Part shown: piece by piece, positions 1 through 12,300 of the stretch | Position numbering within the stretch: the first letter of the stretch is position 1 | Layout of the letters: each line of letters opens with the position of its first letter | Source: Brachionus plicatilis | Lineage: Eukaryota > Rotifera > Eurotatoria > Ploima > Brachionidae | DNA: 64,000 nt | Assembly: GCA_010279815.1 (NCBI GenBank) | Contig: QEOQ01000670.1 | Coordinates: forward strand, 472,538-536,537 | Direction: 5' to 3' | Position numbers and translations under genes: made by a program | The notes under the pieces: model-generated | Database searches by the model: none | What the model was told of the DNA's origin: nothing | The model's input: only the letters and a program-made list of their open reading frames with translations

Positions 1-421
1 GATTTGTTAAATATATTTTTTTTTTATTAAGACATGAAAATGTGTTTTAAAAATTTTTAATTAAAATATTGGCTTATAGTGCAGTGTTGATTTATAAAGG
101 TGTTTTTCAATTTTTGATTGAATAGAAAAAAAAGAAATATTTTGTCAACGTTTAGTGTTGCGTACTTCAGATCTAGCTTTCAAATTAAAAATTCCAAAAA
201 TTTTTTATTTTTCTCTAATTAATCTTTTAAGTTTTTTAATTAATAAAATTATTTTTGTTTGCCTTTTTCAAATATGAATAAAATTACTTCTACAAAAATT
301 TCTCTTAAATGCTACAATTCAGAATTTTCTTGTGAAAATTTTTCGACAAAAAGGTTACTAAAACTTTAAAATTATTTAGATGTTTTTCCAAAAGTCATGT
401 CTTAGGAATAAATTCAAAAAG

Positions 422-610
422 AGGCATTGTGAAATTTCATACAAAAGTTCCAATACAAAAAAAAATATTATAACTTTTTTTTTAAATGTTTGTTTCAAAA
501 ATTTTTGTTTCACTTTACATTTACAGAACAACGTTTTGTCTCTGAGAACAAAAGTTATAAATTTTTTTTAACTTTGTATTGGAAGTTTTGTATGAAATTT
601 CACAATGCCT
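422..610. mobile_element. Small foldback MITE
   Basis: Terminal inverted repeats of about 38 bp (422-459 and 573-610) match with roughly one mismatch around a ~110-bp centre, so the whole element can fold into a hairpin. The ends read AGGCATTG...CAATGCCT. It is flanked by the direct repeat CAAAAAG (415-421 and 611-617), a plausible 7-8 bp target-site duplication. It has no coding capacity. The superfamily cannot be decided from one copy; an 8-bp duplication would suit hAT. Bases 1-414 and 618-914 hold only AT-rich sequence in which I see nothing. Confidence 0.6.
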
Positions 611-914
611 CAAAAAGAATACTATTTGTTTGAATGAAAATGTTATGGCTTCACTATAATCACTATAATCATTGAGTAAGTCTTATTTGTGAAACATCGA
701 ATCAACTATTATTTTGAGTAAATCAAATTTTACTTTAAATTAATTTAAAAATTTTATTTCATTTTCTCTAAAATAAATAGCAAAATAATCGTAGTTTATT
801 TGATAAATAATTAATATTTTTAAATTCTAATAATCTTAGTTTAAATCAAGATTATTAGACTTTAAGTTAAAAATTTGATTCTAAAAAATTTAATTCGTTG
901 TGTATCTTTAACTA

Positions 915-2205
915 AATTATGGAAAGCATATTAAGAACCAAAATGGAAAACTATCTTTATAAGAATAATATATCTAGAGAACATCATGGATTTGTCAAGA
1001 AAAAGTCATGTACATCTAATCTTCTGGAAACTCTAGATTTCATCTCAATGAGTCTAGACAAAAGTATTCCTGTTGATGTGATTCGGCTAGATTTTGCGAA
1101 ATCATTTGATACTGTTCCGCACAGACAAATAATAGCTAAATTGATAGCGTATGGCTTTGATGGTCTGACACTAAAATGGAAATATTTCTTGAAAAATATA
1201 AGACAACGAGTTGCTCAAGGTGAAATTTTGTCGGATTGGGTTCAGAATTATAGCGGTGTACCATAAGGGTCAGTATTATTCGTTTTATATATCAATGATC
1301 TACCAAAAAGAAATAGAGAATGTTGTCAAAATGTATGCTGATGATACTAAAATGTTCTGGCAAACTGTTTCAGAAATAAGCGCAGCGAAACTACAATCAG
1401 ATTTAGATTTAGTTTTCAAGTGGACTCAAGATCGGCTTCTTCTCTTCAACACATCAAAATGTGTGATCATGCATTATGGTCATCAAAACAAAGATTTTCC
1501 TTATTTTATCAATAACAGTTATTAAAGTCAGACACCTAAAGAGATCTTGGAGTTATTTTCAATGCAAATCTGAAATGGAAAAATCAAGTGATAGAGGATG
1601 GAAACAAAGTAAATCTAATCTTAGATCACATCAGGATCACATTACATTCGCTCGTTTTGTTCTAAGTTAATTAGATCTCTGTATTTAACTTTTGTTCGCC
1701 CTTTTTTGGAAATTGCGGTGCATGTATGGTCTCCATGTATGGTCCTCATGTAATTCTTAAGTCTGACTGTGGGAATGTTTAAAGGATTCAACGCAAAGCT
1801 ACCAAATTTGTTTATTCTATTAGTAACAAACTGTAAGAAAGCAGATAGAAGGCTTTGAACATTCCAAATCTGGTGGAAAGAAGAAAAAGAGGTGATCTAA
1901 TTCAATTATACAAGCTCATGCATGGAATAGAATTGATTGAAAAAAACAACAATTTTTATGTCACGAAAACCAAGGAAGAGGTCACTGCTTCAAATATCAC
2001 AAAGAAATTTCGAGACTCCAAATAGATATAAATTTTTTTTCAACAGAACTGCTAACATATGTAACTCGTTACCAAATCAATTAGTTGAAGCCCCCAATGT
2101 TAACAGCCTAAAAGCAGGCATTGATTGCTGGATGAGCAGCAATCAATGACGTCATCTGTCTTAGTGTGCCTTCTCAGCACACTAGCTGACTAGCCAGCTA
2201 TAGTC
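915..2205 (+). mobile_element. Decayed non-LTR retrotransposon, RT region (Jockey/CR1-like)
   Basis: Several frames together read like the reverse transcriptase and C-terminal part of a LINE ORF2. The catalytic block LDFAKSFDTVPH lies near 1090-1130, the second catalytic block YADD near 1334-1345, then RDLGVIF and NLKWKNQV (1540-1590), and the C-terminal signature FFNRTANICNSLPN at 2036-2080. It is broken by a stop replacing the usual Gln of the VPQGS motif (1264-1266), by a frameshift at an A-run near 1305-1310, and by further shifts near 1520 and 1930. A CTACTAGTACTACTTCTACT-like tail at about 2208-2232 may be the 3' end. The endonuclease and ORF1 are absent. It is a dead fragment. Confidence 0.85.
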
Positions 2206-2828
2206 AAAGCTACTAGTACTACTTCTACTAATTCTAAGCAAAAAAGTCGTCTATTTGAATGAAATCAATTTTTAGAAAAAAGCGTTCATTTTTTTATTTT
2301 CTAGATTTTAAATATTAAAAAAGATTATTTATTATGGATTTAACCAAATCATAATTTTAAAAATTTTGACCAAGCTTTAATTCAATTAAAATAAATTCAA
2401 TAATGCTTTTCTTCTAAATTATTCCAAAAGTAATGCAGTTGAAATTTTAATTTAAACACAAAACTAAAAATTAAATTAATAAATGAAAACGAAAGAAGTT
2501 TATTAAAATAAAAAAATAAAACATTAATTTCACTTTAATTTTTTTGACATTTTAATATACTTTTTATTAATTGATTTATTTTTTGATCTAAATATTTATT
2601 AGACTTTCTCTAAAAGTACGCTGTAATTTTTCAGCAAATGTAAAATCATTATTTGTTTCTGTTCTTTGACAAAAGAGCAACAAAAATAATAATATTTACT
2701 TAATTAAAATATCCGATTTATTTTAATAATTGTCAATGGAAAAATTGAAATGAGCATTTATCTATTTATTTAAAAATTATATTTAAAGCTAAAAATTTTT
2801 ACTAAAACACCACGTTCTTCTTTCTGTC
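2206..2828. other. Gene-free AT-rich spacer
   Basis: Lies between the LINE fragment and the 3' end of the mutarotase gene. I see no open frame, RNA gene or repeat in it. Confidence 0.5.
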
Positions 2829-4082
2829 CTACTCTATTGAGAATGTCAAAGTAGTTAAGTGATTATATTCTGTGTCGGGATTCAAAACACAACTTGGGAA
2901 TTGTTTCTTGTTAAAAATTAAAAATAAATTCAAATAATTTTGAATAAAATAAAAATTACATGATTCAATGAGTCAGGATAATTGTGAGCCTCTAAACAGA
3001 ATCCATGATGTTTTTTGTAATTCGTTCCATGAGTGGTACAAAGATCTAAGAAATTTCCGGTGTAAAAATGCAAACCCGGTTGATTAGACCTCAGGTCACA
3101 CCTAATTCCATTAGATGGATTTTTAACTCTATAATAAAATAATTAATTTAACATTTTGGCTTTTAAACTTCAATTACGAAGCTAAATCATTCATAGTGGA
3201 ATTTGCATCTTTTCCAATAAAATAATTATCAAATCCATGTTCGGGCCACTTCGCATCCATTTGAATGAGATTTTTGAGCACTTTAAAATCTCTAAAATCA
3301 TATTTAGAATTGTCAACTTCTTTGCTTTTGTCTGTCACTGTATTGTCCAAATTTAGTTCTAAATATTTATCTGAATTGATCTTGACTAAATGGTTGTAAA
3401 TTCTCTCAGTTGAATCACGTCCATTTAAATTCAAATAAAAATGGTTCGTCATATTGACAGGTGTAGGTTTATCTGTTATTGCTTTATACTCAATAATCAA
3501 TGTATTTACATTTTCATCTAATTTGAACCAAGCATCGAACCAAACTTCGCCTGGAAAACCCCCCTCTCCATCCGCACTTACATAACTAAATTTAACACAG
3601 CTATCCACGATCGTGGAAGCCCAATTTTTCTAACATAAATTCTATTAATTTAGTAGATTATATTTTTTAATTTAAATTACCATTGCTAGTCCTTTAGGAC
3701 CTCCATGAAGGGTGTTTTCGCCTTCGTTTTTCTCCAACTGGTAAACAGTACCATCTAATTCAAATTTAGAGTTAGCTATTCGATTGCTGACCCGACCAAT
3801 TGTTGAACCAATATATTGATTTAATAAATATTCTAAAAATTTATTTTAATAAAAAAATTTTAAATTAAATTTTGGAAAAAAATTGCCTTCAATTGTTTCA
3901 AATCCGAGGGCAATGTTAACCACTCTTTCATCTTTATCTTTGACCAAAATTGATTGAATCGATGCTCCGTAGGATATCAGTGATACAGAGAAACCATTTT
4001 TGTTGGTCATTGTGTACTTTTTGACTATTTGTTTGTCGGGAAGTTTGCCGAATGTACTTTCTTCTATTTTTACTTGACTCAT
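2829..4082 (-). CDS. GALM: Galactose mutarotase (aldose 1-epimerase)
   Basis: Interconverts the alpha and beta anomers of galactose and other aldoses at the entry to the Leloir pathway; a cytosolic enzyme. Five exons can be read on the minus strand: about 4082-3882, 3840-3681, 3629-3177, 3128-2960 and a last one ending at the TAG at 2829-2831. The start is the ATG at 4080-4082 (MSQVKIEESTFG). Family landmarks appear in order: LISYGASIQSI, IGRVSNRIANS, the histidine of NTLHGGPKG, the second histidine of MTNHFYLNL, HFYTGNFLD, and the catalytic glutamate of GFCLEAHNYP. The C-terminus FPSCVLNPDTEYNH also fits. Catalytic His, His and Glu are all retained and the length (about 340 residues) is normal. 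Introns are 40-130 bp. Confidence 0.93.
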
Positions 4083-5246
4083 TTTTTTTTCGATGAATTT
4101 CTGAATAAAACTAAAGATGATTTTAAATTTTTTCTGGGAAAATCAAGTATGGAATTTTAAAATGAGTGAAAAACATATTTTTACATTCATAAAATTGAGA
4201 TTCAAATGTACATTATTTCTTTTTATGCTGCTTTATAGTTAAGCCATATTTATATTAGAGAAAAAATAGTTTTTTATTTTATTTTGATTGTTTAAATTAA
4301 TATTTTATTATAATAAATTCAATGGGAAGCATTCAAAAGTCTCTTGGTATTTGATTTATTTGATTATAGTTAGTTCAAGTTTTGATTGAGGAATTATTGA
4401 TCATAGGCAAATTAATTAAGAAAAATGCAGTGAAATTCAATTGATAAAAAATATTTACAAAATTTTTTAAAACTTTTATTTAAAATTTCTTTTTTGCTAA
4501 AAGTATGAAAATGATTAAACTTTTACAAAATGTTTTTGTGACTGCGTTTGATGTACAACAAATTTTTCTTAAATTATTTTCATTCTTTATTTCTAAAAAA
4601 AAATTTTGTTAAACTTCCTTTAAAATGACCTTATATTTGTCTGAACAATTTAAAAAAAATTAAATAATAAAATTTATTTTATAAAAAAGATAAGAAAAAA
4701 AAATCATTTATGGTCGCACGTGTGTTCATCATTGAATCAAATGACCTAAAATTAAAAAAAAATTAATTATTGAATAATAAGTATTTTAAGCAGGAAAAGC
4801 TTTTTTCCTAAAAAATTCAAGACTGTAAAACAACACTTTTCTGGCTTTTAAAATTTCACCAGAGTTAAATCAGTTAAGAAAGGATTTTCAGAAAAAACAT
4901 TTTGGTGATATGTGAGGGGAATTTTAGTGATTTACTCTGATGATAGTAAAACCAAAAAAGCGATTTAATAGATTATTAGAATTGTTAAGATTAGATTTTT
5001 CAAAATCCTTAAAAAGTCTTTTTGATGACTTTTTAAGGATTTTTAATTCACAAAAACAACATTTATTATTAGATAAATAATTTTTTTCTTAGAAAGAAGA
5101 GTATTACCATATTGAAACCTTCTAATCATTATGATCTAGCAGGCAAAAAAAAATTGATTTTTGTTAAGTAACATAATTTGGGAAGGTTAAGAAATAATTT
5201 AAGATTTTTAAAGCTCTAAGTAAATAATGTATCAAGCTTAAAAATC
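4083..5246. other. Gene-free spacer with one perfect hairpin
   Basis: Between the mutarotase start and the NME8-like stop. No coding frame is convincing. The only structure I see is a perfect 17-bp inverted repeat, 5002-5018 with 5027-5043, around an 8-base loop. It could be a chance hairpin, a decayed MITE core or a small-RNA precursor; nothing decides between these. Confidence 0.4.
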
Positions 5247-8056
5247 CTAGTAAATACCTGATTTATCAAATTTAATATCACCAAAAAACAATTTTATCTC
5301 ATGCTCAGCTTGTTCTTGAGTCGTTGGACCATGGACCGCATTTTTCAGCACATCAATACCGTACAGAGCTCTCAATCTAGTCAAAACCAAATAATTTTTT
5401 TTTTGTTTAAATTAATTTAAACTACGATTCCGGGTTTTCCTGTTTGGCTTTTTCAGGATCTGTCGGTCCAATCACTTCTTTCCAGCCTTGAATTGCATTC
5501 TCTCTTGACAAAACCATTATTTCGGTCTCGCCACTTCAAGTTATTTAAATTTAATTTTCAAAAAATTTTTTTAAAAACCTGCTCATCAAATTAATTAGAT
5601 CATTGTAATATTCTTTATCACTGGCATTTTTATACATCTCTTTGGCAATCTCTTGGCTCAGTACATCCGACTTTTTGGTTGCTATAATAAAACCAAATTT
5701 TTCTATTTTCTTTTTTATTTCCTCTAAATTTTATTTTTTATTATATAAAAATGAAAAATATAAAAAAATTGTATTACCCCTCTTTTCAGGTGATATACCA
5801 GGTTTCAAGATTGCAACTGTTTGTTCCATCGGGAAGAAAGTTTCGATCTCTTTTTTGGCCTGTTCTTGTGAAGATGGGCCATGCAAGGCATTAATTGGTG
5901 ATCCATCGACATCAAACTCGTTTCTCAAAGTTCCAGCTGCTTCTTTTAGTTTCTCCTTTTCCTTAGGTCCAAGTAAACTTCTCCATGATTGAATGGCATC
6001 TTCTTTAGCCAAACAAAGAACCATCATTTTACCACTAGTCATTTCCTTTACTAAATCATCAAAATAAGGTCGTCCTTTGTGATCTGCATAGAATTGTTCG
6101 GCTTGCTCCACGCTTAGTTGAACAGTCTTGCTCATTGCGATCCTAAAGCCTTTATCTTGGATTTTTTTAACAATGGATTCATGATGTTTGGTAAAAGCAC
6201 TCGGTCTAATCAAAGCCAGTGTTCGTTGTAAATTTTGTTTATTTTCAGAATTCTCATAGTCTGGGAAGAAAAATGCAAGCTCTCTGGTTGCTGACTCATG
6301 ACTATCACTGCCATGAATAGCATTCATAAGTTTATCAGTAGCATATTGGCCTCGGAATGAATCCGGATTTTCTTGTGGTTCCTCGATATCAGCACCGATA
6401 TCCTTGCGCCAATTGTTAATAACATCTTCTTGGTTTGATGCTTTGGTCAACGCGAGAACACAGGACTCATCACTGGTCATGTACCGGATCAAATCATCAA
6501 AGTGAGGCTATTTTTTTTAAATTAATAAAAATAAGAAATTGTTTACATCACAATTTTTTTGTTTACATCATCTTTTTTATGGGCATAAAATTGCTGAGCC
6601 ATTTTCTCGGTAAATTGAATGTTTCGTTGCTCCACTATTTCGTATCCTTTATCTTTTATTTTTTGTATTATCTCATCTTTTTTGTTCTTGGCTATCATAT
6701 CTGGTTTGATTATACAGATTGTAAGCGGTCGTTTAGTTTTAACTTTTTAAACAAAATTAAAAAAAAAAAAAGATAATTAAAATAAATAAATAAATTACTT
6801 AAATGCTGAACTTGTTCTTTAGACTTTTCTTCGGCCTTCTTTTTCTTTATTTTTTCAATAGCTTGATCAATTATCTATAATTATTTTATTAATTAAATAT
6901 TTAAATTTTTTTTTTCTAAATCTACTGGTTTTCTTTGAGCTTCTCCCTTTAAAACTTTGTGTTCTTGTTCAAGCTGTTCGGTTATGGAACGAACTATTAA
7001 CGGAGCATTAGCACCTCTGACAACACTAACAAGTTCTTTTCCCTTTGAATTAATTTAAGAAAAAAATTAAAAATAAAATTATTTTTTCTTACCGCATAGA
7101 ACAAAAAACAAGGCTCACTACGTCCTCGGTAGTCTTCCAGTGCGTTTATGGTATCAGCTTTGGCCTTGGGTATTCATTTTAGAATTAAAATTGAATTTTA
7201 AAAATATATAGACAAATTTTTAAAAGCAATTTTTTTACTAATAGATAACAAGCAAATATTTATGTGAAAACTCACTATGGCAAAGTGTAATTTATCATCA
7301 CCGAGTGTGTTTTTAAGTGCTCTAAATCTTGACTCCATGGCCCTAAGGGGTCCACCATAACTCTGGTACACATCAACGACTATTTAATATTAATAAAATA
7401 GTGATTTTTTTTAATTTAAAAATTGGGGTGATAAAAAAGTGTGATCTACAGGTGAATTTTGAAAAATTAAAATATGTGAATTTGAATCTAAAAATTAATT
7501 AATTTTAATTACAACTGCAAATTTCAGCATATCGTCTGACTGCTCCATTTTAATTTTTTTAAAAATGTTCTCAAATGCTTTGCATGGTCCACACCAAGCC
7601 TGGTACGCTTCGGTAACTAGCAAAAAATTATTAAAAAAAGGTATGAGTAAACATTCTTAGGGGACTTTGAATATAAACATGCATTTCTACAACAGGGAAT
7701 ACTTAAATGCGACAAAAATGAGCACTATGGGCTTTAAAGTCTAAATAATTACACTAATGAATTTTATATTTTTTTTATATTTGCAAACGTTTTTCATATA
7801 TCGAAGTATATGATACGATGGACCTGTCCATTCTTGATAAATATCGATGACTAGTATTAAAATTAAATCGAATGTATTTAGATTAGAAAAATGTGGGCCT
7901 TTTACCAATTAAACCTTCATTTGCCAGCAGTGTATTCCATTGTTCGTCTGTTTCAATTTCTTGCTAAAATATTATTTTTTTTTTACATCTAATTATTAAT
8001 AATTAAACCAATTATTTGATTACTTGTAAGACAATTTCAACTTTTCTTCGTGCCAT
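5247..8056 (-). CDS. NME8: Thioredoxin-NDK protein NME8/TXNDC3-like, with triplicated active-site exon
   Basis: One thioredoxin domain followed by three nucleoside diphosphate kinase (NDK) domains, the layout of NME8/TXNDC3, which is linked to outer dynein arms of cilia and sperm flagella. Exons (minus): 8056-8024, 7963-7906, then three alternative thioredoxin exons 7850-7753, 7616-7513 and 7379-7276, then 7164-7093, 7042-6926, 6874-6799, 6742-6567, 6507-5778, 5723-5579, 5533-5426 and 5376-5247. The domain 1 histidine lies in NAIHGSDS (full NDK motif), domain 2 has NALHGPSS and domain 3 NAVHGPTT. With one thioredoxin exon the protein is about 580 residues, close to the human protein. The thioredoxin tail GANAPLIV is present. 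The stop at 5247-5249 follows a possible donor, so another 3' exon cannot be excluded. Confidence 0.92.
7276..7379 (-). other. Alternative thioredoxin exon C (YGGPL)
   Basis: 104 bp with acceptor ...AAATAG and donor GTGAGT. It encodes VVDVYQSYGGPLRAMESRF and ends LHFAI. Outside the active site it looks closest to vertebrate NME8 (DVYQ, RAM, LKN, LHFA), yet both active-site cysteines and the tryptophan are gone. Phases 1 in and 0 out match exons A and B. Confidence 0.85.
7513..7616 (-). other. Alternative thioredoxin exon B (WCGPC, catalytic)
   Basis: 104 bp with acceptor ...TGCTAG and donor GTAATT. It encodes VTEAYQAWCGPCKAFENIF and ends LKFAV. It carries the canonical thioredoxin WCGPC redox site. 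Entry phase 1, exit phase 0, as for exons A and C. Because its length is not a multiple of three, splicing it together with A or C would shift the frame. Confidence 0.9.
7753..7850 (-). other. Alternative thioredoxin exon A (WTGPS)
   Basis: 98 bp between an acceptor ...ACTAG and a donor GTAATT. It encodes VIDIYQEWTGPSYHILRYM and ends KFIS. It aligns residue by residue with exons B and C, but the active-site pair Cys-x-x-Cys is replaced by Thr and Ser. Entry phase is 1 (completed by the G of the previous exon), exit phase 0. It is the most diverged copy and two residues shorter. It could be used or decaying; its frame and splice sites are intact. Confidence 0.75.
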
Positions 8057-9373
8057 TACGTTTGATTATTTGGGGAATAGTTTAAATTTCTATCAACTGA
8101 AAAATTTTAAAAATTAAAATAATTTTATTTTGATTAGGCTTGTGGAAAAATAGCATTTCCATGGTAACTATACTTTTTTTTCTATAGAAAAAACAACAAA
8201 ATTTTAAAAAATTAATTTTTTTGAGTGATGACGGAGTTTTTGTATACGATTTAGAAAAAGTATATTTTCTTTACTAATTATTTTTCTCCTGATTAGAACG
8301 GGTTTTTTTAGAAATTTCTTTTGAAAAAAAAATTTATTTGTTTTAATTAAAATAGCGGAAATAAATGAAAAACATAAGGCCATTTTACTATCTTCTTAAA
8401 CACATCAATTATATTTTCAAAATTTTTAATTGTTTTAATTATAAAATAACAAACTAAATGTAAAATAATGAAAAAAAAACATTAAAAAATTATTTGATTG
8501 ATTTTGTCCTTTTCATTTTTTTACTTAGTTAAAAAATCAATTGCCTTAAATCGAATTCAATTCAATTTTTCAACTACATTTTTCAACGATCTTCTAAAAT
8601 TATCAAATCAAATACATTTTTAATTTATCTTTTTTCAATTTAATTGTATATGTAATTGAAAATATTTTTAATTATATAAAACTTAACAGTTCAAAGCTAA
8701 TAAATGACTTTTTTGTTCTATAAGTTAATTAAATAACGATATCTCAATGAATTTTCGAGAAGAATTAACAGTGCTCTTTAAGATTTTATGTCCAAAATAT
8801 AGTAAAATGTCAAAATTAAATTCTACAATACTTATTAATAAAAATTTGATTTAAATACAATTGAAAACTAATTTTTAGTCAATTTTTTTGGATACCATTT
8901 TCATTAATTTCGAAACCTGTAGTCGAACCTTGTTCCTTTCAGAAATTAAACCTAATTTAATTATAGAACTAAAATTATCTTTTTAGATAACTTTAGATAT
9001 AAAGAAGAATAAATTTTTTGGTCTTTTATAAAAAATTTATTGAGATTGACCTGAGTTTTGAGTTTTGAACCTAAACAATATTTATAAAATTTTATTTTTA
9101 TTTTGCATTGAAAAAATTGTCAACACAAAATTAAAATTGGAAAAAAAAATAGTAAAAGCAATTTTATTGCCAAAGTGTCAAAATTAAATCAGATTTTGAA
9201 TTTCATGACATGAACCTTCGTGATGCACTAATGTCAACCAAATAAATTAAATAAAACAAAAAATGGATTTATTTTTTTTCTTTTTTTATTTAAAAACACT
9301 CAAACTTTACATAAATTTACAAATTGTACATAATAAAATAATACCAGGTTAAAGCCAAAAAAATAAACACAAA
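8057..9373. other. Gene-free AT-rich spacer
   Basis: Upstream of the NME8-like start and downstream of the semaphorin stop. Long A and T runs, no open frame longer than about 50 codons and no repeat that I can see. Upstream control of the NME8-like gene should lie in its first few hundred bases. Confidence 0.45.
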
Positions 9374-12300
9374 TTAAAGATAATATCGATTAGAATTCGA
9401 TGGAGTATTTGATAGAATACTATTTTTTCTTTGAATATCTTCGTCTTTTATTTTCAAAATATTCAGATAATTTTCAGTACGACCAAGACTAGATGGTGCC
9501 GAGGATCCTGACGACACACTTGAACACGTCGATTTACAGCTTAGAAACTTGGGCTGATGAACAGAAGAAAAATAGTCTATATCGTCATCATTCTCAATGC
9601 ACAGTCTGTTTACATCTAGGACACAAGGATTGCATTTTGTCTTAAAAAAGACATATCTGGACTCTGGATGGTTGGCGATGACTTTGTTAGCAGACAAAAC
9701 CGACGACTTGGTTGATTTTGTCGAAGTGTAAGAAATAGTTGATGACAGCTCAAAAGGACTTGACTGCTGTGAGGTAGAGAAAACCTGATTGTCTAATTTT
9801 GCGCGCTCATTTTTTTGAAATTTTTCTAATAAACTTGAAACTTTGAATTTAGTTTGGTCATGTCGCAGTGTGACATGGCTCAATTTAAGCATTAAAAAAA
9901 AACATGTAAAAATAATCATTAAAATAAATAAAAAAACTAAGAGTATAAATAAATAGATATTGATTCTAATATTAACTTGGTTTTGGTCAAATATTTGTTC
10001 AATATGCTCACTTGAATTAGTCTCGTTTTTAGAGTCAAATTCTTTTTTGAGCTTCAGAAGCGTAAATGAGACTTTGGTTGAATTTGAAGGTACTGGGATC
10101 ATGTCGATATTTAATTTATAGTTAAAACACTGTGAATGCTTGACTGACCATTGGCAATACGGAAACAGACTTTGATCACACATTTTGATGCTAGTTTTTT
10201 GTCCACAAAAATCTCCTAGAACAGAAATCACCCTATTTTGTGTCACTAGAATAAAGTAGTCACTATTTTTTTGTTTTAAAAATTTTATATTTTTAATCTG
10301 TGTTGATTTTGGCTCAATGTTTTGCTGAGCAAAAAATCGACTAGGCACCAAATTGATGTTATTCTTAACTTTGGAATAGTTAATATTTAAATCATTGCCA
10401 TCGAAAAGTTCAATTTGTTCCGAGTAGACCAACTGGTCTTGGTTGAGGACAAATGTCAAAATTCTTCCATTTTCGGTGCCGACAAACAGAGTGTCTGTGG
10501 ACTGAAAATCAACGTCTATGGACATAAATCGGTCCGAGACCGAACTCTCGACCACAATTGCTTCGGACACAATTTCTTTTTCCATGATAAAATTTTTTCG
10601 CGCAAACACCAAATGCTGGTAGTTGAGCTCATTTGGACACTGACTTGGTCTCGGATTGGGCACCGATTTTTTGAACCGATTATAATTTTCGCCAAAATCA
10701 AAATTTCCGTTTGTTTTAAACTTGTACTCGCCGTGAAACGAGTCCATTATTTGGTCCATGTCAAATTTGCAAATAGCCGATGCGGTGATTGAGTTCGAAG
10801 AGGTGCTAAATACTGCATAAAAGTATTCTTTGCCTTTTTTGTTCTTATGTACGTCACTAATTGACTCTGAAAATGAAAAAATTTATTTAATTTTTTTTTC
10901 AATAAAAATTTTATTTTTTTTCTTCTACTTATTTCATCAAAGTAAAAAATGGATGATTTTTTGAATGTTGGACTCAGGGATTCGTGGGAAAATGGCGAAT
11001 TAGTGGCCGTATTGTGCGTACAACTCAATTTAGACTTGAGGTACGTGGTCCATATGTTGCGCAATGAATTCAAAGGGGCTCCACGGTCATTCTGGCAAAT
11101 TTGGGCAATATGTGAACTCTTGAAAGACTGACGCGTGTTCCCATTTTCCTCATTTAGATTGGAAGTTTCTTCATTGAAAATAAAGAATACTCTTTTATCA
11201 TTTTTAAATGTGCTTATGAATTCAGCTCCTTAAATAATTATTAAAAAATAAAAAATTTGATTTTTTAAATTTTGTTATTTTTTTGGTTTTTTGAAAAAAA
11301 AAATTTTAAATTTTTATTTAATTTTTTTTTTTTAATTTTTAAATTTTATTTAATTTTTTTTTTAATTTTTAAATTTTTTTAATTTTTTTAATTTTTTTAA
11401 TTTTAAAATTTTACTATTTAGCCAAGTATTGTCATCTACATTGGTAGTTATACGATCTTGATCATAGAGTCCATTAATGCTAGTATAAAATCTATTTAAA
11501 TCAATTGAATTAGCAGCGTATAACCGGTTATTGGCATAATTGTAAGCATATTTGCTCTCATAGGCTTTAAGTGGTGCTTGTCCGACTCCGCTAGTTTCAT
11601 TGATGATATACGGATTCCAAAATTGGCCATAATTGCTCTTGATTAAACAAATATTAGACAATAGTAAAAAAAAAAATATATTTAAATAAATTTCAGACCT
11701 TTTTCAATCCGTAGAAGCGGCATTTCGGATTTAGGGCATTTGTAGAACAAATTTTGAATATATTATCATTTATTTTTAGGTAAACTTTAATATAATTATC
11801 ACACTCATCCTTTAAAATTTCGGGTCAGATTTTACAATTTTTGAAATTTTCATTTAAATTACTTTGTTGTTTATGATTGATCGATTAAGGCAGTTTATGC
11901 TATCTATTTGAGAGCTTGTCCATGTTTGATTCTATTTTATTTTAAAAATTTAATACAAAAAAAGATCATTTATCATGTCAACTTACACTTATGATATGCA
12001 GATCAGGCACTCTTAATTGATACAAATAATTCCTGATTTAAAAATATTTTTTTTTTTTAATTTCAATTTATCATTTTCAAGTTTAATTGTTACCTGGCCC
12101 CGATAAAAATCGATGATTCATCAATGTCAAACACGTTGCTTTGAGAAGATGACAGCAATTGAAAATAATCTCTATTCAAGTAAACACTTTCGAAAAGCTT
12201 GACTCGATTGTTTCCTTTTAAAAATCGTTTTAGCCATAGGTAAATTAAAAGATCTAATTTCAAGATAAATATTTTTAATAGCTCTTAATTATATCAATAA

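Noticed and set aside
7640..7700. Shared 14-mer CATTCTTAGGGGAC at 7645 and 26051
   Set aside because: The flanks do not align further, so I treat it as coincidence or too short to call a repeat.
10415..10792. 125-codon plus-strand ORF within the semaphorin
   Set aside because: Antisense shadow of the sema domain exon; no independent support.
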